DNA of 64,000 nucleotides from Fimbriimonadaceae bacterium (GTDB lineage Bacteria > Armatimonadota > Fimbriimonadia > Fimbriimonadales > Fimbriimonadaceae). The notes below the pieces were generated by a model. The model did not search any database. It had not been told where the DNA came from and saw only the letters and a list, made by a program, of their open reading frames with translations. The position numbers were made by a program, and so were the translations under genes. How positions within the stretch are numbered: position 1 is the stretch's first letter; each line of letters opens with the position of its first letter. The DNA is taken from assembly GCA_026129685.1 (NCBI GenBank), contig JAHCHO010000010.1:1-64000 (forward strand), in the 5' to 3' direction. Below are positions 35,010 to 44,712 of this stretch, piece by piece.

Positions 35010-35771
35010 GTGGCGGAGGTCGTCGTTCTCGGGTCGGGCACGAGTTCCGGCGTCCCCACCCTCGGCTTCGACTATGAGGCGACTTTCCTCGCCGAACCCA
35101 AGAACTGGCGTACTCGGCCCTCGATCCTGATCGTCGGCCCGACCGGGCGCTTGCTCGTGGACTGTGCCCCGGAAATGAGGCTCCAGTTGTTGCGAGAACG
35201 AGTGACCGACGTCGAGTCGGTCCTCGTGACCCACGGACATGCCGACCACATCATGGGCATGGACGACCTGCGGGGATTCTGCCTGCGTACCGGACGCCCG
35301 ATGCCCGTGTACGCCTACCCGGACACCCAGGAAGATATCCGACGCGTATTCCCGTACGGGTTCGCGGCCGGCCGGCCCGGCCTCCTGCTTCCCCGGTTCG
35401 ACCTGCGCGACGTACCGGAGATCTTTGAGGCGGGGGGGCTGACGGTCCGCACCTTCCCCCTAATCCATGGCACGATGCCGGTGGTGGGCCTGCGCGTGGG
35501 TGACTTCGCCTACCTGACAGACGTCTCCGAAATTCCTGAGCCGAGTTGGAAGCATCTCGGCGGACTGGACACGCTGGTTCTCGACGCCGTCCGTTACCGG
35601 CCACACCCAAACCATTTTCACCTTGCCCGAGCTTTGGAGGTCGCCGGGCTGATCGGCGCCCGCGCGACCTACCTGACCCACTTGAGCCACGACTTCGACC
35701 ACCACGCGACCGAGTCAACCCTGCCCGACGGGGTCCGACTCGCCTACGACGGTCTGCGGATTCCCCTCTAG
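35010..35771 (+). CDS. MBL-fold metallo-hydrolase, PhnP-like
   Basis: A 253-residue metallo-beta-lactamase-fold phosphodiesterase-like enzyme. It opens with the branch motif LGSGTSSGVPTLG and has the metal ligands THGHADHIMGMDD (HxHxDH), FPLIHGTMPVVG and YLTDVSEIPE, and a late THLSHDFDHH. The closest family is PhnP, a cyclic phosphodiesterase, but no phosphonate genes are here. GTG start, 3 nt after the upstream stop. Confidence 0.88.
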   Translation: MAEVVVLGSGTSSGVPTLGFDYEATFLAEPKNWRTRPSILIVGPTGRLLVDCAPEMRLQLLRERVTDVESVLVTHGHADHIMGMDDLRGFCLRTGRPMPVYAYPDTQEDIRRVFPYGFAAGRPGLLLPRFDLRDVPEIFEAGGLTVRTFPLIHGTMPVVGLRVGDFAYLTDVSEIPEPSWKHLGGLDTLVLDAVRYRPHPNHFHLARALEVAGLIGARATYLTHLSHDFDHHATESTLPDGVRLAYDGLRIPL

Positions 35772-37585
35772 GGGCCGCGCATCGGCTCCTCCCAACGCGG
35801 GATCGGGGCGACCGATGGAAGGGACCCCGCCCACTCCGGACGAGCGATGACGACGGAGCACCGTCCGTTCAAGGGGGTACGCCCCTTGAGTCCCAGGGAG
35901 CCGAGGCCTTCGCGAGCCTCGAATGACTCGAGATTCGACCGGGTTACGACCCTAACCGGGTACCCCGTGCCGAGGGCCAGTTCGGTGGTGCCGCCCGCCA
36001 ACGAAGGCCACGAGAGGGTCGCCTCGGTTCCCTTCTGCTCGACCCAGATCGGCAAATCCGAGTAGGTACGGATTTCGGCGCAGAGAGACTCAAGGTAGCG
36101 CTTCCCCTCCGTGGAACCTGCGGGGTTCAGGAAGAGGGCATCGCGCAGACCCGCCATCGGCTCGGAAAACGCGTAGGCGGCCGGTCCCCGACGCCGATTC
36201 GCCAGCCACTTGGCGTAGCCGCGTTCGGCCGCGAGGCCGGCGTGGAGCATCGCCCCCTCCAGTCGACGACGCGGTTCCGGGCAGAGTGCCGCCGCGATGG
36301 AGGCTAAGGCTGACGTTCGGCGGGCCAAACCCGCGTCCCGTGCGTGAAACCGCCACGTGTACCAGTCTCGACGCCAGACCAGCGACGTGAGAAGCGAGTT
36401 GGGCTCGGATGTAAGCCCGCTGGCGTCCAGGCCCTGCATGAGGATCGCGTGGGCGGCCACGAGATCCGCCCCCTTTCCGCTCGGTTCGAACGGCAACCGC
36501 TGGCCGGTGATGGGTTCGTCTCCGTAGGCGACCTCGCCCAAGAAGGCGCGCAGCGTCTCCTTGCCCCGGGTCAGGCGGGCAGGATCGCATTGGGGCGACA
36601 GGCAGGACAGCGCGTACTCCACCACGGTGGGAACGTCCAGCGGGGATGCGCTCCCGATCATCTCCTCCTGATCGCCCGACGCCAGACTGCGGCCACTGGG
36701 GACGCGCCGCAAAGGAAACCGCACCGTGAGGCGAAGCCCCATGCAGTAGGCCACCGGACCTTGCTCCGTGGCCACCTCCGCTTCTTCGTACGGCGTCTGC
36801 AACTTGATGCCGTACCCGCCGAGCGGCGCGAGGATTACGGGCTGGGGCACCATCGCTCCGGGCTTGTCGAACTCCCAGGTCGCGGTCACCGAGGTGCCGT
36901 CGTCGGTCACCTTGGTCGATAGCAGCACGGGCACCGGTTGCGTCCAAAACTTGAGCCGCTTGCGAATCCGCTTCACGATCTCCCCGAGCGCCGAGGCCGT
37001 CGTCGCCGCACGACCTTCGGTTCCAAGCGGCGTGACGACCTTCACCCACCCCGCGTAAGGGCCGTCGCTCTGAATCCGCCACTGTCCGGGACGCCCCGTC
37101 GTTTTGAGCGACAGCGGCTTGTCCATCCCGACGAACATCAGGGGCGGCTGGGCGTCTCGGAACGAAAGCGCGAGCCACGGTGAGGCGGGAGTCGGGTTGC
37201 CCGGGCCGATCGACCCCTCGCCCCAACTCAGGTAGGGCGCGCCCGTCGAACCAAGGCGCAGGTCGATGCCGTTGGGAAAGTACATCAGACACCCCGCCCC
37301 AAGCAGGCTCGCCCGCAGCTTGTTGGGGGTGCCGATCGCGCCTCGCAGCACAACGGTTTGCTCGACCTCGTTCAACGAGACCGGACTCCAGACGTCGCTC
37401 GCAGTCGCGAAACGAACCCGATCTGCCGAGGGATGGTTGGCCCGGAAGCCCGCCGCATCGACCGTGAGGCCGGGTAGCGCCGCCTCGCGAACGTAGCCGA
37501 ACCGACCGAACGACTGCGCCCAACTCGAAGAGAACAGCGCCAGAAGTAGCAGGCTAGCGCAGTTGCGCGCCAAGGAACTGCACAC
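35768..37585 (-). CDS. Secreted hypothetical protein, partner of the LptD-like barrel
   Basis: A 605-residue exported protein with signal peptide MCSSLARNCASLLLLALFSSSWA. The mature chain starts with beta-rich segments (LPGLTVDAAGF; LMYFPNGIDLRLGSTG; PWLALSFRDAQPPLMFVGMD) and ends in a mostly helical part with a C-terminal beta tail. Its start lies 32 nt inside the end of the LptD-like gene, implying translational coupling. I do not recognise the family. It converges on the MBL gene, overlapping 4 nt. Confidence 0.7.
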   Translation of the reverse strand: MCSSLARNCASLLLLALFSSSWAQSFGRFGYVREAALPGLTVDAAGFRANHPSADRVRFATASDVWSPVSLNEVEQTVVLRGAIGTPNKLRASLLGAGCLMYFPNGIDLRLGSTGAPYLSWGEGSIGPGNPTPASPWLALSFRDAQPPLMFVGMDKPLSLKTTGRPGQWRIQSDGPYAGWVKVVTPLGTEGRAATTASALGEIVKRIRKRLKFWTQPVPVLLSTKVTDDGTSVTATWEFDKPGAMVPQPVILAPLGGYGIKLQTPYEEAEVATEQGPVAYCMGLRLTVRFPLRRVPSGRSLASGDQEEMIGSASPLDVPTVVEYALSCLSPQCDPARLTRGKETLRAFLGEVAYGDEPITGQRLPFEPSGKGADLVAAHAILMQGLDASGLTSEPNSLLTSLVWRRDWYTWRFHARDAGLARRTSALASIAAALCPEPRRRLEGAMLHAGLAAERGYAKWLANRRRGPAAYAFSEPMAGLRDALFLNPAGSTEGKRYLESLCAEIRTYSDLPIWVEQKGTEATLSWPSLAGGTTELALGTGYPVRVVTRSNLESFEAREGLGSLGLKGRTPLNGRCSVVIARPEWAGSLPSVAPIPRWEEPMRGP

Positions 37586-39512
37586 CTATCCGCTTCGTGT
37601 TGTAGGACCAAGTGAGCCCGATCTCGCGCTCACCGATCTTGTAGCCCACCAGAAAACCGTAGTTCTTGTAACTCTCTCCGAGGTAGCGGTCGAGGGTGTA
37701 GGTGGTCGCGACCCGCCAATCGCGATGCATCCGATAGCTCAGGTCGCCAAAATAGCTGAGGCGGTCGAGGTCCAGGCTCTTGCTCGCGAACACGGAGATC
37801 GCGGTGCGTCCCTTGTAGGCGTACCCCTGCGCGCTAAGCCGATGGCGACCGATGAGGGCACTGTTGAACCCGTCCTCGATGAAGTCGTAGGTGAGGTTGA
37901 GGACGGCTTCCCTGCCCAGGCGCTGGGCCATCGAGAGGGTTGCCCCATAGGTCAGCCCGCGAAGCGCGTTCTGACCGGTGACCTTGCTGACGAACGCACC
38001 CGCGTTCACCTGCGTCGTCGGCCCCAGTTGCTGAGGAACCAATTGGGTTCGCAACCGAACGCCGTAGGAGGTCTGGGAGGCGTCGCCCGCCGCACTCGTG
38101 CGCTGGGAGTTGGCGGCGGTAAGTCCAACGTACAGGCGCAGGGGAAGTTGCCCGACCTTCGTCGGGTCTTTTTCCACAATCAGGCTCGTGGTCTGGGATC
38201 GGTACAACTCGCCTTGGAGCGTGCTGGTCGCGTTCCCGTTCACGCTCGCGGAGAAGCCGTTGAACTGACGCGATATCGACGCCGAACCGAAAACGCTTCG
38301 GTGCGCGGGCAACTCCACCTGGAAATAACCGGTCGTCCGGTCGTCGAAACGCTGGAAGTGATTCGCTCCGAGGCCCCAGTCCTGACGACCCATCCCGCCA
38401 AAGGTAAAGCCCCCTTGCGCTTGGTCGCCCTTGTTCCACTTGAGCTCGTAGTCGAGGAAGATTCCGCTCTGGCTTACCGTGGAGCGCCCGTATTGCCCGC
38501 CCGTGCTCAGCCTTAGGAGGCTGGTTTGGCCGGGCTTCAGGGAAAGGTAGTGCGGGTAAGAAACGGTCAGTTGGTTGTTGTTGACCTGAAAGATCTCGTC
38601 GGTGAACAGGGGGGTCCGCCCGTCCAGATTCACCTGGAGCATCGGTACCGACAGCGCTCGCTTTCCATCCACAAAGACCGACGCCTTGTAGAAGTACATC
38701 TCCTTAGACGGAAAGACGATCACCTTGTCGCCCGATACGTGTTGAACGCCCTCGACGATCTCCTGGAAATCGAAGATCGTAGACGCGACCATGTCGGTGC
38801 GCGGGGTCAGGGTCTGGCCGTCGACGTCGACGATCGCCGACCGCGCGCGCTTTTCGCCGTCCACCTCTTCCTCGATCGTCGTCAGGCCCACCCCTTTGCG
38901 CGTCGCGAGGCCGTAACGCAGTTGCTTGAACGGATGAGACCACTTGCCCGACTTCAGAACCGCGTTCTTGGCGACCACTTCGAACGAGGCCACGTTGTAC
39001 TGCAGGTCGTCCGCTTCGATGGTCACCGTTTTGTACGAGAGCCGTGCGCCCCGATCGGTGGCCGACGCCTCCAGGATGCGGTCCTCAAGGCTGTACTGCA
39101 GGTAGTCCGGCGCGTACACCTCGATGTATTCCTGGGACTTGCTGAGCAACGCCCGATCCCCCACGAAATCGTACACGGTCGACGTCGTCGCGTTGTACGC
39201 AAGGGCGTTGACGGTGATCGTGCCGACCCCCGGTGCGCTGGAGGCGACGAGGATGCCGTGGGCGGTGCCGTTGATCGTCTGAACGACGTTTTCCCGGAAA
39301 CTGCCAAGGGTGGTGTAGAAGACGACTTGGGTGCCGTCGGGCACGCGCCTTCCGTTGCTGTCCAGCACCTCGGCGGATATCGTGGCGGTGCTGCGTCCGT
39401 CGGCGAGCATCACGCTGGGGAACGTGCGCAAGCGGATCACCGCGTTCTGAGCCGTGCAAAGCGAACCCAGAATCAGCAGTCCAAGAAGGGCAAGGGGGCG
39501 CAACAAGGGCAT
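37554..39512 (-). CDS. LptD/OstA-like outer-membrane barrel with N-terminal invasin-like Ig domain
   Basis: A 652-residue exported protein. Signal peptide MPLLRPLALLGLLILGSLCT; a Big_1/invasin-like domain at about 24-115 (MLADGRSTATISAEVLDSNG; VPDGTQVVFYTTLGSF); an OstA-like beta-jelly-roll segment at about 140-195 (ASATDRGARLSYKTVTIEAD; NVASFEVVAKNAVLKSGK); then a long beta-barrel (about 330-652) with alternating aromatic residues. It would insert or pass lipid or polysaccharide at the outer membrane. The Ig-OstA fusion is unusual. Assignment is by pattern, without a profile search. Confidence 0.7.
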   Translation of the reverse strand: MPLLRPLALLGLLILGSLCTAQNAVIRLRTFPSVMLADGRSTATISAEVLDSNGRRVPDGTQVVFYTTLGSFRENVVQTINGTAHGILVASSAPGVGTITVNALAYNATTSTVYDFVGDRALLSKSQEYIEVYAPDYLQYSLEDRILEASATDRGARLSYKTVTIEADDLQYNVASFEVVAKNAVLKSGKWSHPFKQLRYGLATRKGVGLTTIEEEVDGEKRARSAIVDVDGQTLTPRTDMVASTIFDFQEIVEGVQHVSGDKVIVFPSKEMYFYKASVFVDGKRALSVPMLQVNLDGRTPLFTDEIFQVNNNQLTVSYPHYLSLKPGQTSLLRLSTGGQYGRSTVSQSGIFLDYELKWNKGDQAQGGFTFGGMGRQDWGLGANHFQRFDDRTTGYFQVELPAHRSVFGSASISRQFNGFSASVNGNATSTLQGELYRSQTTSLIVEKDPTKVGQLPLRLYVGLTAANSQRTSAAGDASQTSYGVRLRTQLVPQQLGPTTQVNAGAFVSKVTGQNALRGLTYGATLSMAQRLGREAVLNLTYDFIEDGFNSALIGRHRLSAQGYAYKGRTAISVFASKSLDLDRLSYFGDLSYRMHRDWRVATTYTLDRYLGESYKNYGFLVGYKIGEREIGLTWSYNTKRIGVQFLGAQLR

Positions 39513-39558
39513 TCCGAGGCTTCGAAGGGTGTTGTACCCTTTCTCATGTTAAACGACG

Positions 39559-39588
39559 GTGGCGGGAGTCGGTTTCGACTCCCGCCAC
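39559..39588 (-). terminator. Terminator after the FlgD-Ig gene
   Basis: GTGGCGGGAGTCG pairs with CGACTCCCGCCAC (13 bp, 4-nt loop). On the minus strand it is followed by CGTCGTTTAAC. It lies between the FlgD-Ig gene stop and the LptD-like gene start, so the two are probably separate transcripts. Confidence 0.75.
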
Positions 39589-39614
39589 GCGACCGTTACG
39601 ATGCGGCGAACCTT

Positions 39615-42410
39615 CTAGCGGATCACGTTGATCGGTACGGTCTTTCGGACGCGCTCGCCGTTGTTCGCCTCGGCCAGAATCTCCACCCGGTAGGTGCCGG
39701 GGGCGACGGCGCGGTTTGCGTTGTCGCGAAGCATCCACACGGCGGTGTTCTGGCCGGCGGCGTCGGCGCGGCCTCGGCTGACGCTGAAGACCTCCTTGCC
39801 CGTCCCGGAGAGGATACGGATCGAGGTGGTCGCGTCGGTCGAGAGCGTGTAGGCGATCGTGAACGGTGCCGACACCGATCGGGACGGACGGGACACCACC
39901 ACGTTGCCGATCACGGCTCGCTGGGACGTTCCCGGCTCCATCTGGAGCGAGAAGGCACGGGTTCCCGGCTCGGCGGCCTCGAACGTGTAGCCGCTCGTCT
40001 GGCGCAGATCGCGAGCCACGCCCGTCGCCTTGTCCACCAGCCGGAAACGAACGTTCTTCGGCACCGTGCTGAGGTTTGGCCACGTGAGGGTCACCCGACC
40101 GGCCTCCTTCACGTTCACCTCCACGTCCCACTCGTGCCGAGTCGCTCGATCGACGTACGAGCCCGCCATCCGCGTCGGCTTGCCGTTCGCGGTGTCGGCG
40201 ATCATGACGTCCACCTTCTGGGTCGGCCCCATCGGCGGGTTCATGGCGGCGAGCGTCTTCGCCTCGGCGGCGCTGCGCGCCACTCCGATGTAGTTCTCGT
40301 CATCCATCGAGTCGGTTGTTCGGGCGACCAGTTTCAGCCGCCACTGGTCGGCGGTCTGTCGCCAGTTCTGCGGCGCCCGCGAGGATCCCGGCAAGAACGG
40401 CACGTTGACGGGCGGCCACGAGAGCGTGAAGTCCTGCACGGTGTTCACGTGCATCCAGTAGCCACGGTTGGGCTGCATGATGCCGTCGTTCCCCTGGATG
40501 AACTTGTAGCTCTGGGTCGTTTCGTCCCAGTAAGCGACCTCGCCGCTCACGTAGCCCAGCTGCACGAGCTGTTCCCACGAGTAGGCCTGGTCGGGGTTCG
40601 CGGCGGAGACGCCATTGATCGCGCCGAGTTGGATCGCGTAGGGGTACGGGTTGCCGACAAGGTTCCACCCGCTCTTCAGTTGGTTCAGCAGTCCTCCGGA
40701 AGACGTGTCCGCCGGGACCGTCGGCGCGCCGAGCAACTGGTGCGATCCGAGTTCAAGGTTCGAGACGATCCATGCCGCCTTGCCTCGTTCGGCGCTCGAA
40801 GAGAGCGTGTAGCCGAGCAACTGCGGGTTCCAGGCGTAAGCGTTGAAGTCTACGACCGGGGTCATCCCCAAGATCGAACTCCACGTGGTGTCGCTGAAGT
40901 TCCAGGGCACCGACACGAGGTTGGCGCCCTCTCGAATCGTCAGTCGCGGCGTCGCGGAGACGTTGATCGTCCCGGTCAGTTCCTTGACCGGACCCGGGGT
41001 CGGCTCGACCTTCACCCCGATCGGCATATTGCCAAAGACGCGACCGTCGCTCGCGACCGTGTACTCCACGTAGCGAATCTGCTTCGGGGGAACGATCGGG
41101 ATGATCTTGACCGCCGAATCGCCGCCGGCAAAGGACATGCCCGCCGGCAAGGTGAGGGTGATGCGCACGTCGTTCAGCGGAACTTCCTGGTCCACCGTGG
41201 TGAAACCACGGATGTTGTCCACGTAGACGCGAACCTTGAAAGGATTCGGCGAGAGCCCGTCCTGACCGGAACTGGAGGTCGCCAACAGGCCGGGGGCGTC
41301 CACGACGACTGCGTAGGGCTTGCTGTAGTTCGAAACGCCCCAGGTGCTGCGGACATAGTGGACGATCTGCCGCGAGGCGTTCGGCGCAACCTGCTGTTCG
41401 CCGAACTTCTGCACGTAAGCCGTTTCGTCGATCAGGGTGTCGGGGATGATGACGTCTTGGAACGGACCATCGCCCCCGATCCCGCCGAGCGGCGGCGGCG
41501 ACATGAACGCGTCGTAGAACACGATCTCGCTCGCGTCGGTCGCGTCCGAAACGCCGTTGGGGGGTGTCGTCGAAGCCGTCGGGCCGTTCTCAACTCGGAA
41601 GCCATAGGCCGCCGTTTGGCCGAACAGGAAATCGACGTACTTGGGGAAGTTCGCCGGATCCTGCGCGCGGTTCAGGCGTTGCATCGTCCGAATCTGGCGC
41701 CCGCCGTCCCGATAGATGTAGCCCTCCTTCGGTCGGTAGCCGCTGTTGCCAAAGATGAACGCATGCGACTCGCTCGCTCCCGTTGGATCGGTCTTTCCGG
41801 GCGAATCGGTCAGCATCGCGACGATGTGCCCGAGCCAGAGTCCGAGGCCCGCCGCCTCCGTTCCCCGGTTCGTAAGCGTCCACTGCATGCGAATCGCGTC
41901 GCCCACGACGTCCGCGCGCAGTTGGACGTGCGTGCTGTCGTTCGTCGTTTCGATCAGGAAATAGCGGTCGCTGGCTCCGATGAAGGCGAGCGAAAAGCCG
42001 TTCGCACCGACGAGCGTCTGCGCACCGTTGCGGGTCGTGGTCGCGTAGCCCTGACCGCCACCCATGTAAAGCGGCATGCCGAACGTGTAAACCAGGTTGT
42101 CGTCGAAGTCGCTTTGGACCGATCCGGTCGGTCCCGACATGTAACCGAACCGGCCGCGCGCGTTGAGCGTCGCCTGCGGCGTGAAGCAGGGCCCGTTCGT
42201 TCCGAAATACGTCAGGGTTCCGCTGATCCCCAAGTCGATCCGGATGAGATCGTTGCCAAGCGGGTAAGCGTTCCAGGTATTGCTGACCGGGTTCTGGACG
42301 TTGGCGAAATCCCAGCACTCGAACAGCCAGTTGGCTTGGGCGAACGCTCCCGTCGCGAACGCGGTGCATCCGAGCACTGCCAGCGTCTTCCTAAAATCGA
42401 GGGTTCTCAT
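39615..42410 (-). CDS. Large secreted protein with C-terminal FlgD-type Ig domain
   Basis: A 931-residue exported protein. Signal peptide MRTLDFRKTLAVLGCTAFAT. The N-terminal half has lectin-like beta patterns (LGNDLIRIDLGISGTLTYFG; QWTLTNRGTEAAGLGLWLG). The last 85 residues form a FlgD/Por-type Ig repeat (FTIAYTLSTDATTSIRIL; NRAVAPGTYRVEILAEANNG). Such domains often anchor or sort surface proteins in diderms. GGAG 5 nt before the ATG is a good Shine-Dalgarno. It follows the CsgG-like gene on the same strand after 69 nt containing a hairpin. Confidence 0.75.
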   Translation of the reverse strand: MRTLDFRKTLAVLGCTAFATGAFAQANWLFECWDFANVQNPVSNTWNAYPLGNDLIRIDLGISGTLTYFGTNGPCFTPQATLNARGRFGYMSGPTGSVQSDFDDNLVYTFGMPLYMGGGQGYATTTRNGAQTLVGANGFSLAFIGASDRYFLIETTNDSTHVQLRADVVGDAIRMQWTLTNRGTEAAGLGLWLGHIVAMLTDSPGKTDPTGASESHAFIFGNSGYRPKEGYIYRDGGRQIRTMQRLNRAQDPANFPKYVDFLFGQTAAYGFRVENGPTASTTPPNGVSDATDASEIVFYDAFMSPPPLGGIGGDGPFQDVIIPDTLIDETAYVQKFGEQQVAPNASRQIVHYVRSTWGVSNYSKPYAVVVDAPGLLATSSSGQDGLSPNPFKVRVYVDNIRGFTTVDQEVPLNDVRITLTLPAGMSFAGGDSAVKIIPIVPPKQIRYVEYTVASDGRVFGNMPIGVKVEPTPGPVKELTGTINVSATPRLTIREGANLVSVPWNFSDTTWSSILGMTPVVDFNAYAWNPQLLGYTLSSSAERGKAAWIVSNLELGSHQLLGAPTVPADTSSGGLLNQLKSGWNLVGNPYPYAIQLGAINGVSAANPDQAYSWEQLVQLGYVSGEVAYWDETTQSYKFIQGNDGIMQPNRGYWMHVNTVQDFTLSWPPVNVPFLPGSSRAPQNWRQTADQWRLKLVARTTDSMDDENYIGVARSAAEAKTLAAMNPPMGPTQKVDVMIADTANGKPTRMAGSYVDRATRHEWDVEVNVKEAGRVTLTWPNLSTVPKNVRFRLVDKATGVARDLRQTSGYTFEAAEPGTRAFSLQMEPGTSQRAVIGNVVVSRPSRSVSAPFTIAYTLSTDATTSIRILSGTGKEVFSVSRGRADAAGQNTAVWMLRDNANRAVAPGTYRVEILAEANNGERVRKTVPINVIR

Positions 42411-42438
42411 TGAGGCTCCGTCTTGTAGCCAGGGGTCC

Positions 42439-42460
42439 CTGGGCCGCCGAAACGGCCCAG
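42439..42460. terminator. Hairpin between the CsgG-like and FlgD-Ig genes
   Basis: CTGGGCCG-6 nt-CGGCCCAG, with an overlapping second palindrome CCAGGG-GT-CCCTGG just before it. No U-tract. May attenuate transcription between the two genes. Confidence 0.4.
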
Positions 42461-42479
42461 AGAAGGTTGCGATCGAGGG

Positions 42480-44483
42480 CTAGTTGCCACCACCACGACG
42501 ATTGCGGTTCGTGAACGGATTCCCATCCCGCCGATTCGTCTGGGTGTTCGTGGTCGTCGTTCCACCGGTGCGGCCCGGAGGAGGAGGAGGCACGCCCGGA
42601 CGCGTGAAGCGGCGCGGCTCGCTGAAGATGTACCGCTCGCCGTTCGCGTCCGCCGCCGGACCCGGCTTGTCGATGACCGCCCGGGCGCCGACGCGCCACC
42701 AGAGTTCGGTCGCCGTGGTGAAGAGGGCCGACGTGTCCACGCTCGGCGTGCTCAGCGTCCCCGCATCGGGACGATCCATCCGGGCGACGGTACTGGTCGC
42801 GCCCTTCGGGAACACCGGCGAGGTGGAGATCTGAAGCACGTAGCTCACCGTGGTCGGGAACGAGCCGTTGACCGCCGAGGTGAAGGAGAACGGAATCGGC
42901 GCCGTCACGACCGAGTTGGCCGCCGGGGCGACGAGGCCGACCTTCGCCAGCGGGGTCACCGGACCCTTCGCGTTGACGCGAGTCGAGATGAAGTAGCACT
43001 CGGAAGCGGACGTTCCGGTCGTGCCCGTCGTTCCGCCCGTCGTGCCCGTCGTCGTCGTTCCGGTCGTGGTCGTGCCCGTGGTGGTGGTGCCGGTCGTCGT
43101 GGTTCCCGCGGTGGTGCCGCCCGTGGTCGAGCCGCCCGTGTTGCCGCCGTCCGGCAGGTCGATCGCCGCGATCTTATAGACGAGAGCGACCGAATAAGTG
43201 TAGGTGCGACCCGCCGTCACGCCCGCGACCGCGGTGGCCGTCGTGAGTTGCGGATCGGAGAAGTCGCAGGTGATCCCGCCGATCTGGCCGCCAAAGTCGG
43301 AGTACGAGACGTCGCGCGCCGTCGACGTGTCGACGACCGAACTCAAGTTCCCGGGAGCGACCGCCACCGGCGTACCGAGGACGTCGTTGCGGTAGACCTG
43401 CCAGGCGTAGGCCTGAGAGTTGCCGCGAACGAACAGGTCCCGAGCCCAGCTCACGCGAACGCCCGGCGTACCGGAAACGTCGCTGACCGCTTCGGCGCCC
43501 ACGTCCTTCGCGAGGTCGGTGTCCGAGCCTCGACCGCCGCTCAGAGCGAGGGCCACGACACCGAGGATCAGCAAGACGGAGATGAGGCCGCTGTCGCCGC
43601 GAGAACGGCGAGGCGCGCGCACCGTATCGTCCTTCGAGACGCGCGGCTCGATGTCCGGCACGTCGAAGACCACTCGGACGCGGTCGCCCGGGGTGATGCC
43701 TTTGTTCGAAGAAGTGACCTTCACCGTCGCGAACTCCGGCTCCACGTCCACGACGCGGGCCGTCGCAACCTGCTCGCGCCCACGGATCACGATGACCTGC
43801 TGGTCCTTCTTGAATCCGTCGCGGCTGCCCTGGTTCACAAGCGCCATGTCACGGTCGCTTCCGACCGAGCCCTGCGTGTTCAGAACGGTGCCTTCCGGAA
43901 GGGTCTGCGTGTTGATCTTGTTGACGGCGAGCGACGCCGCGTTGGCGATCGCGTCTCGAAGAAGCGCGTCGTTCGGAGCGTCGGAGGGGCGCACCGAGGA
44001 CGACGACTGAAGCGCCGCCCCGTTGATGGGAATGCCCGAGGCCACGTCGTAGATCACGACGCGAACGACGACGGAAGCCCGTTTGCCGAGGTCGACGTTC
44101 TTGATGTCCCACGCCTTGACCTCGCCCGCGACGAGCGTGCCGACCCGAAGGTCCTGCGCGAGCCGCATCAGACTCGTTTTGTCGGTCACCGGCTGTTGAA
44201 GTCCCAGTTCGGCGGCCTTTCGGGCGACCGTTTCCTGAGGTTCGACATCGTACTTGCCGATCTTGACCAGTTCGGCGTTGACCGCCTCGGACGCGACCGC
44301 GCCGAGGTTGTCTCCGCCCTTCTTGCTCGAATCGACGAAATCAACGACCGCCCAGCGGGGCCGTTGCGTCGTCTGGGCGAACGCCCGGTTCGCCGTCAGC
44401 AACGTCAGGAATGGCATGACCAACCCGGCGATAACCAAGTGGCATGTCACCTTGCAGGGCAACGAGTTTACGAAACGCCTCAC
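42480..44483 (-). CDS. Exported CsgG/FlgT-like lipid-free protein with Thr-rich linker
   Basis: A 667-residue protein. A hydrophobic N-terminal segment (VIAGLVMPFLTLLTANRAFA) acts as signal peptide. Residues about 38-180 resemble the CsgG/TolB-N-like fold (PRWAVVDFVDSSKKGGDN; VGTLVAGEVKAWDI). Residues about 180-280 resemble the FlgT C-terminal domain (DMALVNQGSRDGFKKDQQVI; GITPGDRVRVVFDVP). A membrane-like segment follows (about 308-327), then a fibronectin-like part, a TTTTG repeat linker and a C-terminal domain. I choose GTG 44483: GGAGGA lies 9 nt before it. A consensus promoter lies about 225 nt upstream. Confidence 0.72.
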   Translation of the reverse strand: MRRFVNSLPCKVTCHLVIAGLVMPFLTLLTANRAFAQTTQRPRWAVVDFVDSSKKGGDNLGAVASEAVNAELVKIGKYDVEPQETVARKAAELGLQQPVTDKTSLMRLAQDLRVGTLVAGEVKAWDIKNVDLGKRASVVVRVVIYDVASGIPINGAALQSSSSVRPSDAPNDALLRDAIANAASLAVNKINTQTLPEGTVLNTQGSVGSDRDMALVNQGSRDGFKKDQQVIVIRGREQVATARVVDVEPEFATVKVTSSNKGITPGDRVRVVFDVPDIEPRVSKDDTVRAPRRSRGDSGLISVLLILGVVALALSGGRGSDTDLAKDVGAEAVSDVSGTPGVRVSWARDLFVRGNSQAYAWQVYRNDVLGTPVAVAPGNLSSVVDTSTARDVSYSDFGGQIGGITCDFSDPQLTTATAVAGVTAGRTYTYSVALVYKIAAIDLPDGGNTGGSTTGGTTAGTTTTGTTTTGTTTTGTTTTGTTGGTTGTTGTSASECYFISTRVNAKGPVTPLAKVGLVAPAANSVVTAPIPFSFTSAVNGSFPTTVSYVLQISTSPVFPKGATSTVARMDRPDAGTLSTPSVDTSALFTTATELWWRVGARAVIDKPGPAADANGERYIFSEPRRFTRPGVPPPPPGRTGGTTTTNTQTNRRDGNPFTNRNRRGGGN
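43016..43142 (-). repeat. Thr/Gly-encoding 15-bp repeat inside the CsgG-like gene
   Basis: Near-perfect tandem units encode (TTTTG)4 flanked by GTTGG-type repeats, giving a flexible linker of about 45 residues. Copy number is likely to vary. Confidence 0.8.
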
Positions 44484-44712
44484 TGTGACGAGTCCTCCAT
44501 GCTGGAACCAAGCCTCATTCGTTCGACAATAACCATCTGCCGTGTCCGCATCCGGGCAAGCCGAAGAACCTCGGATTCGCACTGTTAGACGTGCCTCGTC
44601 GGGCGCCCGTTACGGTGGCTTCCTGGACAAAAACGTACAAACGTTTCCGACCGAGCCCCCACCGGACGCACGAACGGCACATCCGGAGTTCGGTCCGGCT
44701 TTGCCAGACCGC

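Noticed and set aside
38526-42413. 1,295-codon open frame on the plus strand
   Set aside because: It is antisense to the LptD-like and FlgD-Ig genes, is Arg/Val/His-rich with no domain, and results from high GC.
42411-42479. Riboswitch between the CsgG-like and FlgD-Ig genes
   Set aside because: Only 69 nt with simple palindromes and no known aptamer core.
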